Below, one piece after another: positions 17,747 to 26,514 of a stretch of 64,000 nucleotides of DNA. Location of the stretch: contig NC_020062.1 of NCBI RefSeq assembly GCF_000330885.1, forward strand, positions 1,992,374-2,056,373, written 5' to 3'. Within the stretch, counting starts at the first letter, position 1. Every line of letters begins with the position of its first letter. The DNA comes from Rhizobium tropici CIAT 899. Lineage in GTDB: Bacteria > Pseudomonadota > Alphaproteobacteria > Rhizobiales > Rhizobiaceae. The translations under genes and the position numbers were made by a program. The notes under the pieces are model-generated. The model ran no database searches. It had not been told where the DNA came from and saw nothing but the letters and a program-made list of their open reading frames with translations.

Positions 17747-18433
17747 ATGAAAATCTTCGATCGCCCCGGCTTTCCCAATCCCGCCCGCATCCGCATCGTG
17801 CTCGCCGAGAAGGGTCTTGAACCACAGATCGAATTCATCTCCGTCGACCTCATCGCCGCCGAACACAAGCAGCCAGCCTTCCTCGAAAAGAACCCTTCCG
17901 GCGTGCTGCCGGTGCTCCAGCTCGAGGACGGCACCTACATCAGTGAAGCTACCGCCATCACCGAATATCTCGACAATCTCGACGGCGATCCACGGCTCAC
18001 CGGTAAGACACCAAAGGAAAAAGCCGTCATTCATATGATGCAGAAGCGGGCCGAGACCGAACTGCTCGACGCCGTTGGCAACTATTTCCACCACGCAACG
18101 CCCGGCCTCGGCGACGCGTTGCAAGTGTTCAAGAGCCCTGAATGGGCCGGCCGTCAGGACTGGGGCAACCGCCAGCGCGACAAGGCGCTCGCCGGCATGG
18201 GGTATTTCGACACGGTGCTGCAGGACCATCCTTTCGTTGCCGGCGATGTGTTCTCAATGGCCGACATCACTGTGTTTGCCGGACTGATGTTCGCCGATGC
18301 CGCCGGCATCGCCGTGCCGGAGGATTATTCCGCGCTGAACGCCTGGCGCGCGAAAGTCTCAGAGCTGCCGAGCGTCAAGAATCGCAGCGGCCAGATGTTC
18401 GTCTCTGAGGACCTGCGGAGGCTCGGCTTCTAA
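17747..18433 (+). CDS. Glutathione S-transferase
   Basis: A 228-aa GST with an N-terminal thioredoxin-fold domain (MKIFDRPGFPNPARIRIVLAEKG, cis-Pro region NPSGVLPVLQLEDG and glutathione-binding YISEATAITEYLD) and a C-terminal helical domain (FSMADITVFAGLMFAD). The ATG at 17747 follows an AAGGAGC ribosome site and starts at the fold; an earlier in-frame start would read through the operator. Likely detoxification of an electrophile sensed by the divergent TetR. The actual substrate is unknown. Confidence 0.88.
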   Translation: MKIFDRPGFPNPARIRIVLAEKGLEPQIEFISVDLIAAEHKQPAFLEKNPSGVLPVLQLEDGTYISEATAITEYLDNLDGDPRLTGKTPKEKAVIHMMQKRAETELLDAVGNYFHHATPGLGDALQVFKSPEWAGRQDWGNRQRDKALAGMGYFDTVLQDHPFVAGDVFSMADITVFAGLMFADAAGIAVPEDYSALNAWRAKVSELPSVKNRSGQMFVSEDLRRLGF

Positions 18434-18529
18434 TTCCCCGCGCAAAAGCGGCTCGAACGTCGCACCGACACTCCCATCTACATTTGCCAATCACGCCGCC
18501 CAGGGCGGCAATTCTCACGGAGTTTCCTC

Positions 18530-18628
18530 ATGTCCACAATCTCAACACGCGACAGCGCTTCGCGGCGGAACCTGCCGAAAGGGGTCGCCATCGCTGGCGT
18601 CGGACTTGCAGCCGGCGCCGGCGCCTGA
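18530..18628 (+). pseudogene. Truncated Tat-signal ORF
   Basis: A 32-codon ORF beginning MSTISTRDSASRRNLPKGVA and ending in an Ala/Gly-rich hydrophobic stretch, then a stop. The RRN pair ahead of a hydrophobic segment is a twin-arginine signal peptide, but no mature protein follows, so this looks like the remnant of an exported protein lost by deletion or frameshift. A stem (GCCGCC/GGCGGC, 18495-18509) lies between it and the GST stop and may terminate GST transcription. Confidence 0.5.
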
Positions 18629-18973
18629 GTTGATGTGCATCCTTGCCCGGCAGGTGGAGCGGGCTCGAATTCGCTGAAGTCTAACTAAGTAGACATTGCC
18701 ACCACACCGTCCAATCGCTCGGAGGCTTCTTCCCTTCGTAGGAAATGGTCAAAAGCGGGCGGTCTTTTAGGCCGCCTGCCAGCCGTTACCGGACGGATGT
18801 GGTAGGTACCGGTTCCGCCATCACCTGGTTTCGACCGACCGCCTTCGCGGCATGGAGGGGCTGTCAGCGCGGTCGATGGCTCATCCTTTATGCCATAAGG
18901 TGGTGTGGTATTAAGGCTTCCTACCCGAACGCTGCTTCAAAGGCTCATGGCTGATTGAGATACTCAGGCTCAA
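18629..18973. other. Gene-poor stretch
   Basis: No supported gene. It holds the inverted repeat GTCTA-N6-TAGAC at 18679-18694, an operator-like element without an obvious target, and a GGCGG/CCGCC stem near 18760. It is probably degraded sequence beside the IS insertion. Confidence 0.4.
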
Positions 18974-19171
18974 TCATGGAATGAGCGCAAGGGCAATCCG
19001 ATTGGCAGCTGCGACGACGACCAGCGCGATCGCCAGCGTTGGCCAACCGAGGTGATTCAAAATCAAGGCTGTGATCAAGAAAATGCCAGCTTCGAGAATG
19101 AGCCGGCCGGCCGGGCCAACCTCGTATCTCCGCTTCGGGGAAAGGAATTTACCCCAAAAAGTGGCAACTGC

Positions 19172-19377
19172 TTGTCTTATGACTTTGTCTCGTTTTAGGC
19201 GACAATGGATTGCCGCCTGTGGACCTGAACACCCACAGGCGGCGGGAGGGGTGGGATCGGGAAACCGCTGGTCTGAAAGAACCGTTGCGCAATAGGATCG
19301 CCCCTTTCTTTTCCATGAGGCCTGAACGGATAGCGGGGCTTTGACGGCCCGCATGACAAGCATGGGACACGGAAAAG
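19172..19377 (+). ncRNA. Candidate bridge RNA (seekRNA) of the IS110 element
   Basis: The non-coding left end carries an 11-bp perfect hairpin: GCCGCCTGTGG (19212-19222) pairs with CCACAGGCGGC (19233-19243) around a 10-nt loop. IS110-group elements are known to express a bridge RNA from this position that specifies donor and target DNA. The hexamer TGCGCA at 19286-19291 also occurs at the insertion point (20339-20344), which would fit a guide segment but is short and self-complementary. Extent and guides are inferred. Confidence 0.55.
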
Positions 19378-20325
19378 ATGGCTGACACGATAGCACGAAC
19401 CCTCGGTATCGACATCTCGAAAGATCGCCTCGATGTCCATCTCCTGCCGGATGGCATCGACAAGCAGTTCCTCAACGACGCCAAAGGGCTGCGGACATTG
19501 ATCCGCTGGCTGTCGCCCTACGCGCCCACCCGCATTGTCTTCGAGGCGACCGGCGCCTACCATCGGCGCCTCGAACGCATGCTGGCAACGGCGAACCTAC
19601 CTGGCGTCAAGGTGAACCCGCAGCGCCTGCGCGCCTTCGCCAAAGCCTGTGGCCGGCTGGCCAAGACGGATCGCATCGACGCCAGCGTCATGGCTCGGTT
19701 CGGCGCAGTGATGGCCCCGGACATCCGGCCGATCCGCAGCCAGGCGCTTGATCTTCTGGCCGAATTGCTGACCGCGCGTCGCGCTCTCGTCAAGGACCGC
19801 AGCGCTCTGCTGCATCGGCAGAAGCAACTGACCATCCCCCTGCTGCAGCGCCAGGCCGAGCAGCGGCTGCGGCAGGTCGAGGCTCAAATCGAGGCCGTCG
19901 ATGCCGAGAGCCGTCGGTTGATCGCCGCCGAGCCGCAATTGCAGCACCGCTTCGACATTCTCACCAGCATTCCGGGCATCGGCGCAACCTGCGCCATGGC
20001 GCTGATTGCCGACATGCCGGAACTCGGAACGTTGGCCAACAAACAGGCCGCCAGTCTCGCCGGTCTCGCGCCCATCGTGCGACAGTCCGGCCAATGGAGG
20101 GGCAAAAGCTTCATTCAAGGCGGAAGGACCCAGCTTCGGCGCGCCCTCTATATGCCGGCCCTCGTCGCCATCCGCTTCAATCCCGACCTCAAGAGCAAAT
20201 ACCAGCAACTCACCGCAACCGGAAAAGCCGCTAAGGCGGCCATCACCGCCATCATGCGAAAGCTAATCGTCCTCGCAAACGCACTCATCCGGGAGGATCG
20301 CTTTTGGACGCCTCAGCAAGCTTGA
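19378..20325 (+). CDS. IS110-family transposase (DEDD recombinase)
   Basis: A 315-aa recombinase. The N-terminal RuvC-like domain has LGIDISKDRLDVHLLP (first Asp), IVFEATGAYHRRLE (Glu) and LAKTDRIDASVMARFG (Asp pair); a coiled-coil linker follows; the C-terminal Tnp20-like domain has SIPGIGATCAMALIADMPEL and GQWRGKSFIQGGRTQLRRAL with the conserved serine region. Length and motifs are complete, so it is probably active. The ATG at 19378 has GGAAAAG just upstream. Confidence 0.93.
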   Translation: MADTIARTLGIDISKDRLDVHLLPDGIDKQFLNDAKGLRTLIRWLSPYAPTRIVFEATGAYHRRLERMLATANLPGVKVNPQRLRAFAKACGRLAKTDRIDASVMARFGAVMAPDIRPIRSQALDLLAELLTARRALVKDRSALLHRQKQLTIPLLQRQAEQRLRQVEAQIEAVDAESRRLIAAEPQLQHRFDILTSIPGIGATCAMALIADMPELGTLANKQAASLAGLAPIVRQSGQWRGKSFIQGGRTQLRRALYMPALVAIRFNPDLKSKYQQLTATGKAAKAAITAIMRKLIVLANALIREDRFWTPQQA

Positions 20326-20614
20326 CTAAGACGGATACTGCGCACAGCCCAAACCCCGACAGCACTTGTGCCATGATCGGTACGGCAAGATGTGCGGCCA
20401 ATGCCGCAAGCGAAGCGAGTATACAAAGCTCGAGCGCAAATCTGATACCAAGTGCTATCGCTTTCATCTTCCCTCTCAGCCGTGGAGCTATGGTTCATTC
20501 ATTTTTGAAGAAGCCTAAGGCCACTAAGAAGCCCGAACGATATCTGAATAGCAGTTTTTACTCGAAGTCTGAGGTTTATGTGGCCACACAGCGCGATCGG
20601 CACAGCGAGTGCCT

Positions 20615-20983
20615 TTACCCGATTGCGCATTCGATTGCGGCTCGGTGTGCAGCCGCAAACTCCGACAGCGAGCGGAAGTGACCAGCAACTTTGGGAGGAT
20701 TGTCGAGGGTTTTCGTCGCCCCTTGGCCCGCTTTACCAAATCACCTGTCGATCCATACACTGGTCAGACCCATTTGCACGGCCGGCGCATGGTCGTGATA
20801 TAGGCTCTGCGCCACATGCAAAAGCTCACTCTTTTGAACGCCTAGATCCTGCCGCAGCCGCGAGAAAAGGAAATGGAAATTCTTCGGATCCGGCTTATAG
20901 CTCCCAAGGTCCTCTGCGGTGTAGACAGCATCAAAGGAAACACCGAGCTTACGGTTTGAAGCCTCAAATCTCTTGCGATCCAC
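20615..20983 (-). pseudogene. Frameshifted haloacid-dehalogenase-type hydrolase fragment
   Basis: The fragment from 20983 reads RKLGVSFDAVYTAEDLGSYK, then HVAQSLYHDHAPAVQMGL and VWIDR before a stop at about 20741, all typical of the C-terminal half of type II haloacid dehalogenase-like HAD proteins. Another frame then supplies the missing end (GATKTLDNPPKVAGHFRSLS followed by EFAAAH) down to a stop at 20615. The N-terminal half with the catalytic Asp is absent. This is a decayed gene with one frameshift and a 5' deletion. Confidence 0.7.
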
Positions 20984-21258
20984 GCACTTGCCCGCAACGG
21001 CACGATCCGATCGATTCCATCATGGTATGTCCTCATCATCGCCTACATTCGTGATCGGGCCTTGCCAGCGCCCGTCAGACAGCTGGTAGCTGATTTCGGC
21101 ATCCTCACCGCGCTGTTGCTGCCAGGCTGCAGCAGATTGGCAGCCGCAGCGCACTCTCATGGTCGGGAAAGGTCTCCGATCAGACATAAGCCAATCTTCA
21201 AGAAGATGGACTCGGTCTTTTCCTGCCTTTCCCGATCCCTGGGGCCATCCTTTCGGCA
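20984..21258. other. Unassigned intergenic stretch
   Basis: I recognise no gene here. A minus-strand open frame of about 79 codons spans it but has no family resemblance and no clear ribosome site; it is likely non-coding or remnant sequence beside the HAD fragment. Confidence 0.35.
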
Positions 21259-21654
21259 TTATTCGAGGATGCGAACAACCGTGCGTGTCTTCGGTTGGAC
21301 AATGACACGTTTGTGGTTCACAACAGCGTAGGCATAGGTCGGGTTGTCCGGGACCGGTGTGACGACAACCGTCTCTGGGAGCGCGCGGCCGACAACGATC
21401 TGGTCCTGGACGACCGCCTCGGATGGAGGCAGGGGCTGCTCCTGAACGTAAGTGACCACTTTCTCTGGCGGTGGATCGATCGCGGTGCCAGCAATCGCAC
21501 CGGCGACACCTCCGACTGCAGCGCCGACAGGGCCGCCTACTACTGCTCCTGTCACCGCACCGCCGGCAGCGCCGGTTACGGTGGAAGACTGCGCGAGGGC
21601 TGAACCAGCCAGAAGGCCGAAGGCGGCCATTGAAACGACAAGTCTCGTTTTCAT
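21259..21654 (-). CDS. DUF1236-family exported protein
   Basis: A 131-aa protein with a Sec signal peptide (MKTRLVVSMAAFGLLAGSALAQ), a Gly/Ala/Val-rich glycine-zipper-like segment (residues about 28-60) and a C-terminal DUF1236 domain (YAYAVVNHKRVIVQPKTRTV). The family is common in Rhizobiales and of unknown function, located in the periplasm or outer membrane. The ATG at 21654 has AAGGAG upstream and sits exactly at the signal peptide. It stands alone between remnants and the ThDP gene. Confidence 0.8.
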   Translation of the reverse strand: MKTRLVVSMAAFGLLAGSALAQSSTVTGAAGGAVTGAVVGGPVGAAVGGVAGAIAGTAIDPPPEKVVTYVQEQPLPPSEAVVQDQIVVGRALPETVVVTPVPDNPTYAYAVVNHKRVIVQPKTRTVVRILE

Positions 21655-22012
21655 AGCATTCTCCTTTAATTCCAGCTCTTGTGAGCTGAAAGGAGAATTA
21701 CTGAGCCAATAGAATGTTCCTCTTAGGTTACCATTCAGAGCCATCACGAGTTAGCCGGCTGCGACAAACTTCGTGATCGGCACGGAAGGGGCAGGCGCAT
21801 CGGCGAAGGATGCGGTAACAGCAACACTCCCGACTGGATCTCACGTTCTGTCATGATGCCATGCCGCCCAGGCGGCTCTGTCTGAGGCAGACGGTGGTCG
21901 TTATGATCTGTTGTCTTGGCTTCTCCTTGCCGCTTCGAACCGATGCAGCAGCCGTTCACGCTTTTCGCCCCGCATGCGCTGCGGCCCTTATTGGGGATAG
22001 TCTTGTGTGCCG
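21655..22012. other. Intergenic stretch
   Basis: About 360 bp with no supported gene. GGAAC occurs upstream of the DUF1236 gene on the minus strand, but the matching GTT element is absent at the right spacing. Confidence 0.35.
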
Positions 22013-23788
22013 TTACAGATTGTTAGCTCGTGGATTTTGTCCCACGACCTGTTCTGCATCTACCGGCACCTCGACCAAGATGGATGGGTGACCGGGGCTG
22101 TAGCTTTCGCGCATGATCTCGGCCAGGTTGCTGAGATCCGGCATCAGCTTCCGGCTTGTCCAGCCGCATGCGCGCGCCATTGACCCAAAGTCGATGCGGT
22201 AGAGGTCACTGTGGTAGCGATCGGATGAATAGTCCGGAATGACCACGGGAAGGCCCTGCACCATGATGCCGAGCGCGCCGTTGTCCAGCACGAACAGGAC
22301 TAGCCCCAATGATCGCGCTTCCGCCAGGCAACCAGCAATCAACCGAAAGCATCCATCGCCCAAAAAAGCGAAGACTGTCGCCTCCGGCTTTGCAAGCTTT
22401 GCGCCGATTGCCGCGCCGAACGCTCCGCCCATTGCCGAACCGCGATAGAGCGAATGGAAGCGGACATTCGGATGCGGGCGCTGCGTAACATATTGACGAT
22501 CCTTGTAGGCAAGGCATACATCGTCGAACGCGATGCTTCCCGACTGCCATTGGCGGTCGAGCTCCTGATAAAATCGGGCGATATCGATCGTCCCGGCGCG
22601 TGGCGGCAAGATGTTGCGATCATTGAGATCAGCCACAAAGGCCGGTGCGGGAGGGCGCTGCAGGTGAAGACCCTCGAGGCGACCGATCGCTTCGCTCAGA
22701 ACCTGGTCGATCGGGCCTCGAACATCGAAATATTCGCCGCGCACACGATGCCGAAATTCGCCGCCAACGCTGCCGTATGGCGCTGTTAGGTTGGTGAAAT
22801 TCCATGTCGTATGGGCGGGTATGTCAGAGAAGTTCAGGGTATATTCGTCAGGGCAAAACCCGAGCGTAATGACGATATCGTCAGGGCCGAGGCTTTTCCA
22901 GAGCTGCATTGCGCGATCATTGCCGCCAAATCCCAGATAGCCGAAACCGAAGCTATTGTTGCGCGCCACCGCATTCGCCCCGTTTATGCTCCAGACGATC
23001 GGTGCCTGTAACGCTTTGCACAAACGTGTGGTGAGGACAGGCATGTACGGATACCTGGCCGCCTCTTCCCCGGCGAGCACGATCACCCGACGCCCCGCCG
23101 ATTGCCGCGGAAATTCAGCCAGAAAATGGGTGAGCGACCCATGGTCGATCTTATTCGGTTTATGGACGCCGTCGCGGTGCCAAGCCGTCTGGACCAGCTC
23201 AGGCATCCTCCTGCCGAGTGCCTCCGGCGGCATAAGAAGTGCGATCGGCGAGCCCTGATCGAGCTGTTTGCGGGCCTCTTCAAGTTGTTCTTCGATACTG
23301 TCCGGATCGTTCAAGACGAATGTACCCGATGGTAACTCGGCCCTCAACTGAGCCACGACATCGGCCCCGTCCGGGCTCGTGTCCTGTAGTGGTGCGCGGT
23401 ATCGCGTATCTGCGGGGCTAAGGGGAATCAGATAGATTGCGGGAATATTGTGCAATTTCGCGTCGCTCAGGCCGCAGGTCAGCAGCCGCGTTGCGGCTCC
23501 CGTCGTTGCAATGGCCGCACTGATTTTCCCGCTCGCCAGATAGTATCCCAGAGGAATGAAGCCGGCGACATACTCTCCGACATTGAAGAAAACCGGGCGT
23601 TCAGCCCCGTCGTCGGGGACAACCATCGGCTCGAGATGTTTGAGCAAATGGATGACCCCTCCACCCGTGACGCCGGCATAGTGACGCACATGCCAGGTCG
23701 CAAGCGTGTCGATCAGGAATTCATATCCCGTTTTCGGCTTGACTACCTGAACATCGCCTGCCGCTTCGACTGTGAGATTCACCGTCAT
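22013..23788 (-). CDS. Thiamine-diphosphate-dependent enzyme (acetolactate synthase/decarboxylase family)
   Basis: A 591-aa ThDP enzyme. The N-terminal Pyr domain has GVTGGGVIHLL and the activating Glu in FFNVGEYVAGF near residue 70; a central domain follows (VIVLAGEEAARYP); the C-terminal PP domain has the GDG...N metal motif, GDGCFRLIAGCLAEARSLG then VLDNGALGIM. Family members are decarboxylases or carboligases of 2-oxo acids. It lies 133 bp after a LeuA-like synthase on the same strand, so the two may act on one 2-oxo-acid pathway. The substrate cannot be told from sequence. Confidence 0.8.
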   Translation of the reverse strand: MTVNLTVEAAGDVQVVKPKTGYEFLIDTLATWHVRHYAGVTGGGVIHLLKHLEPMVVPDDGAERPVFFNVGEYVAGFIPLGYYLASGKISAAIATTGAATRLLTCGLSDAKLHNIPAIYLIPLSPADTRYRAPLQDTSPDGADVVAQLRAELPSGTFVLNDPDSIEEQLEEARKQLDQGSPIALLMPPEALGRRMPELVQTAWHRDGVHKPNKIDHGSLTHFLAEFPRQSAGRRVIVLAGEEAARYPYMPVLTTRLCKALQAPIVWSINGANAVARNNSFGFGYLGFGGNDRAMQLWKSLGPDDIVITLGFCPDEYTLNFSDIPAHTTWNFTNLTAPYGSVGGEFRHRVRGEYFDVRGPIDQVLSEAIGRLEGLHLQRPPAPAFVADLNDRNILPPRAGTIDIARFYQELDRQWQSGSIAFDDVCLAYKDRQYVTQRPHPNVRFHSLYRGSAMGGAFGAAIGAKLAKPEATVFAFLGDGCFRLIAGCLAEARSLGLVLFVLDNGALGIMVQGLPVVIPDYSSDRYHSDLYRIDFGSMARACGWTSRKLMPDLSNLAEIMRESYSPGHPSILVEVPVDAEQVVGQNPRANNL

Positions 23789-23921
23789 TTGCTCGCCTCT
23801 CCGCTATGGCCTTTTCCTGAATTCAGCAAAGTATTGACGTTCACTCCCCGGACCGGCCGGGCCCGGAGGAAGCGCGGTTCCGACTTCAAGCCGATCCCGG
23901 TTACATGTTGTGGAAGCAAAA

Positions 23922-25106
23922 TTATGCGATATGTTTTTCGCGGGAGAACGCTTCCGTACCGGCAACCGTCGCCAGAAGGTCCTCATCGCAAAGCGATGCC
24001 TTTTGATCGGCGATATCCTTGAAACGGGAGAATGCGAGATCGAGATCGGCATCGGAGCCGAACTCGACACCGAGCGACCGCATGCACATGCGAAAACCGT
24101 TACGACCCGAATTCTTGCCTAGAACCAGCCGGTACTCATCGGCGCCGACCTCCGCCGCCGTCATGATCTGGTAGGTCAGCGGGTTCTTCAGCATGCCATC
24201 CTGGTGAATGCCGGACTGATGCGAGAAGGCGTTCCTGCCGACGATCGCCTTGTTAGGCTGCACAACGAAACCCGTGATCTCCGAAACGAGCCGGGAGGCG
24301 GCAGTCAATCGGCGGGTTTCGATCGACGTCCGGCATCGGAAAAAATCCTCGCGCGTATGCAGAGCCATGACGATCTCCTCAAGCGACGCATTGCCCGCTC
24401 GCTCCCCGATACCGTTGATCGTGCATTCGATCTGGCGCGCGCCCTGCCGGGTCGCCTCGAGCGAGTTGGAAACAGCCATGCCCAGATCATTGTGGCAATG
24501 CGCGGAGAACACGGCCTTGTCAGCATTCGGCACGACATTGCGCAGATAGGTGAATAGCTTGCCGTATTCGTACGGCGTGGCGTAGCCGACCGTATCAGGC
24601 AGGCTTATCGTCGTCGCACCGGCCCCAATCACCTGTTCCACAAAGCGGGCGAGAAACTCCGGCTCCGACCGGCTTGCGTCCTCGCAGGAAAATTCGATAT
24701 CCTCCGAATAGCGTCGCGCATGGACCACCGCGCGAACAGCGTGTTCGAGCACGTTTTCCGGTGTCATCTGCAGCTTGTATTTCATGTGAATGGGCGAGGT
24801 CGCCAGCACGATATGGATACGGGACGATGCCGCACCGGAAACAGCTTCCGCCGTCAGGTCGATGTCGCGCTCGACCGCGCGGCTCAGACTGCAAATCGTG
24901 CTGTCCTTGACGACACGCGCCACGGCTTTGATCGCTTCGAATTCCCCGGGACTGGAGACGGCAAAGCCAGCCTCGATCACATCGACCTTCAGCCCTTCGA
25001 GCATAAGCGCGATCTCAACCTTTTCACCCGTGTCGAGGTTGATACCGGGGCTTTGCTCGCCGTCCCGCAATGTGGTGTCAAAGATAGTGATTTTTTCGGC
25101 ACTCAT
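23922..25106 (-). CDS. Short 2-isopropylmalate synthase-like enzyme (HMGL/DRE-TIM family)
   Basis: A 394-aa Claisen-condensing enzyme. It has the DRE-TIM signature [16 protein letters not shown] at the start, [14 protein letters not shown] near 150, the metal motif [14 protein letters not shown] near 205 and [19 protein letters not shown] near 240. It stops after the [13 protein letters not shown] subdomain and lacks the C-terminal LeuA regulatory domain, so feedback control by leucine is unlikely. The ATG at 25106 is preceded by GGGAGAG. Products might be isopropylmalate, citramalate or a homologue; the neighbouring ThDP gene suggests a dedicated oxo-acid route. Confidence 0.82.
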   Translation of the reverse strand: MSAEKITIFDTTLRDGEQSPGINLDTGEKVEIALMLEGLKVDVIEAGFAVSSPGEFEAIKAVARVVKDSTICSLSRAVERDIDLTAEAVSGAASSRIHIVLATSPIHMKYKLQMTPENVLEHAVRAVVHARRYSEDIEFSCEDASRSEPEFLARFVEQVIGAGATTISLPDTVGYATPYEYGKLFTYLRNVVPNADKAVFSAHCHNDLGMAVSNSLEATRQGARQIECTINGIGERAGNASLEEIVMALHTREDFFRCRTSIETRRLTAASRLVSEITGFVVQPNKAIVGRNAFSHQSGIHQDGMLKNPLTYQIMTAAEVGADEYRLVLGKNSGRNGFRMCMRSLGVEFGSDADLDLAFSRFKDIADQKASLCDEDLLATVAGTEAFSREKHIA

Positions 25107-25853
25107 GCGACTCTCCCCAATCGATTGAAACATCGGCATTGACGAATTCGTAAGGGCTAGCTGCACAGCATCATGTACAGGTCGCATAAATCGACGCTTC
25201 CGGCACATTCACGCCGGCAGCGACATCGATCATCTCATGCAATTCCTGTCAGATCTGATCCCGTTCGACCGGGCTTCGCTTCTCAAAACCGGACAAGCTA
25301 CACCGTCAATTCGGACAGCACTTTTCCATTGAACATGTGTGAGATCGAAAGGGAGCTTCATCTCCCCAGGATGCGGCAGGCAAGTAGATTCCGGGTTCCA
25401 CAATGGTCGGACGGCTGGCAAATTGCCGCCGCGAGGCAGCCCGGACCATCTCGATTTTCGGAGCCAAAATTTCAAGATCTGAGAATTGAGTGTCCATAGC
25501 GCACCGAATGGTTACCATCGCGAGCATGCCTCCATTCTCGATGGCCGTATTTTAGAAAACTATGGATTATTTTTAGGAAGTTACGGCTTTTTGCTCCACC
25601 CGCGGGGAGTGTATCGACTTTGCCACACTTGCTTTAAGCCGCTGGTATTTTAGGGCTATAGTGGGAGCGGCACCGTCGCCGGCTCGCGAGCAGCATCGGA
25701 CAGCCCGGTGATACAGACCATGTATCTGCGCCGATCACCATAATAAGATTCGGCATTGCATACGACTGCCCTCGCCCAAGCCATCCGGGCCGGACGATGG
25801 CAGCCTTTGCCTGGCGCGGCTTCCAAAGCAAGTCGCTATTTTTTAGCCCTGTG
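25107..25853. other. Gene-poor stretch upstream of the LeuA-like gene
   Basis: About 750 bp in which I can support no gene. The part around 25545-25580 is A+T-rich (TTATTTTTAGGAAG) and could hold a promoter. Short open frames on both strands show no family features. Confidence 0.4.
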
Positions 25854-26456
25854 TCACGCCACCAGCTTTTCACCCCGGAGATGACGTTCCAGGAAGGGAA
25901 GGCTGTCCTGTCCCCAATAGAGCTCGCCTTCGTAGCGGAAGGTTGGAAGGCCGAAGACGCCCGCCTCCTTGGCAACATCGCGATTGCTGCTCCAGAGTTC
26001 GGCAATATCGGGAAGAGCCGCGCGCGCCTCGAGCGCAGCGCCGTCAAAACCTGCAGCCTCGGCAATCGCCTTTCGCACATCGGCATTGCCGATATCCGCA
26101 GCGGTGCCCCAGAAGGCGTGTTGCAGCGCGCGGGCGAGAGCAGTCCAATCCTGCCCATCGAGCTGGGTCGCCAAGACAAGAAAGCCCGCGGGCGTCGGAT
26201 CGGACAGCGCCGACCGGTTGGTAAAGTCGAGCGGCTTGCCGCGAAGCGCGGCCCACCGACGGAGATCCTTCATCCAGTAGGCCCGGCGCGCGTCAGGGCG
26301 ATCACGCGAGTAGATCGCGCCATTTTCGACGATCAGCGGAATGAGATAAGGGCGGATTTCGGCGCCCGATCGCGCTGCGAGTTCGACAAGCGCGTCAAAG
26401 CCTATATAGGCCCAGGGCGATCCGATGCCGAAGAAGTAGTCGATGGTTTTGGTCAT
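25854..26456 (-). CDS. 2-hydroxychromene-2-carboxylate isomerase / DsbA-like oxidoreductase
   Basis: A 200-aa kappa-class GST/NahD-family protein. The N-terminus MTKTIDYFFGIGSPWAYIG has the SPWAY motif of the family, and GVFGLPTFRYEGELYWGQD near residue 165 carries the cis-Pro. Members isomerise aromatic breakdown intermediates or act as glutathione-dependent enzymes. It is 58 bp after a tetR on the same strand and probably belongs to the catabolic cluster that runs to 30641. Confidence 0.83.
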   Translation of the reverse strand: MTKTIDYFFGIGSPWAYIGFDALVELAARSGAEIRPYLIPLIVENGAIYSRDRPDARRAYWMKDLRRWAALRGKPLDFTNRSALSDPTPAGFLVLATQLDGQDWTALARALQHAFWGTAADIGNADVRKAIAEAAGFDGAALEARAALPDIAELWSSNRDVAKEAGVFGLPTFRYEGELYWGQDSLPFLERHLRGEKLVA

Positions 26457-26514
26457 AAAGTTTTCCTCCCGACGGGATCAAATATGAAACAGATCTAGAT
26501 TGCTGGAGCGAGCT

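Larger units (their letters stand above)
19172..20341 (+). mobile_element. IS110-family insertion sequence
   Basis: About 1170 bp, delimited by ACTGC on the left (19167-19171) and again at the right edge (20337-20341). It contains one transposase gene with a roughly 200-nt non-coding left end and only about 16 nt after the transposase stop, the layout of the IS110 group rather than IS1111. A short subterminal inverted repeat is visible (GTCTTA at 19174-19179, TAAGAC at 20327-20332). Exact ends are inferred from restoring the interrupted host gene. Confidence 0.82.
18974..20467 (-). pseudogene. DUF2568 (YrdB-like) membrane protein gene interrupted by IS110
   Basis: The 5' part (20467 down to 20342) encodes MKAIALGIRFALELCILASL and on to GFGLC; the 3' part (19171 down to 18974) encodes AVATFWGKFLSPKRRYEVG followed by two hydrophobic segments and a stop. 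If the IS and one copy of ACTGC are removed, the two parts join in frame to give 107 aa with about four membrane segments, the size and FWGKFLSPK-type motif of DUF2568. The gene is therefore a clean insertional knockout. Function of the family is unknown. Confidence 0.8.

Noticed and set aside
19172..20341. IS1111-subgroup element
   Set aside because: A short subterminal inverted repeat exists, but the long non-coding part is on the left and almost nothing follows the transposase, which fits the IS110 group.
21690..21725. EcfG-type promoter before the DUF1236 gene
   Set aside because: GGAAC is present on the minus strand but the base triplet at N17 is ATT, not GTT.
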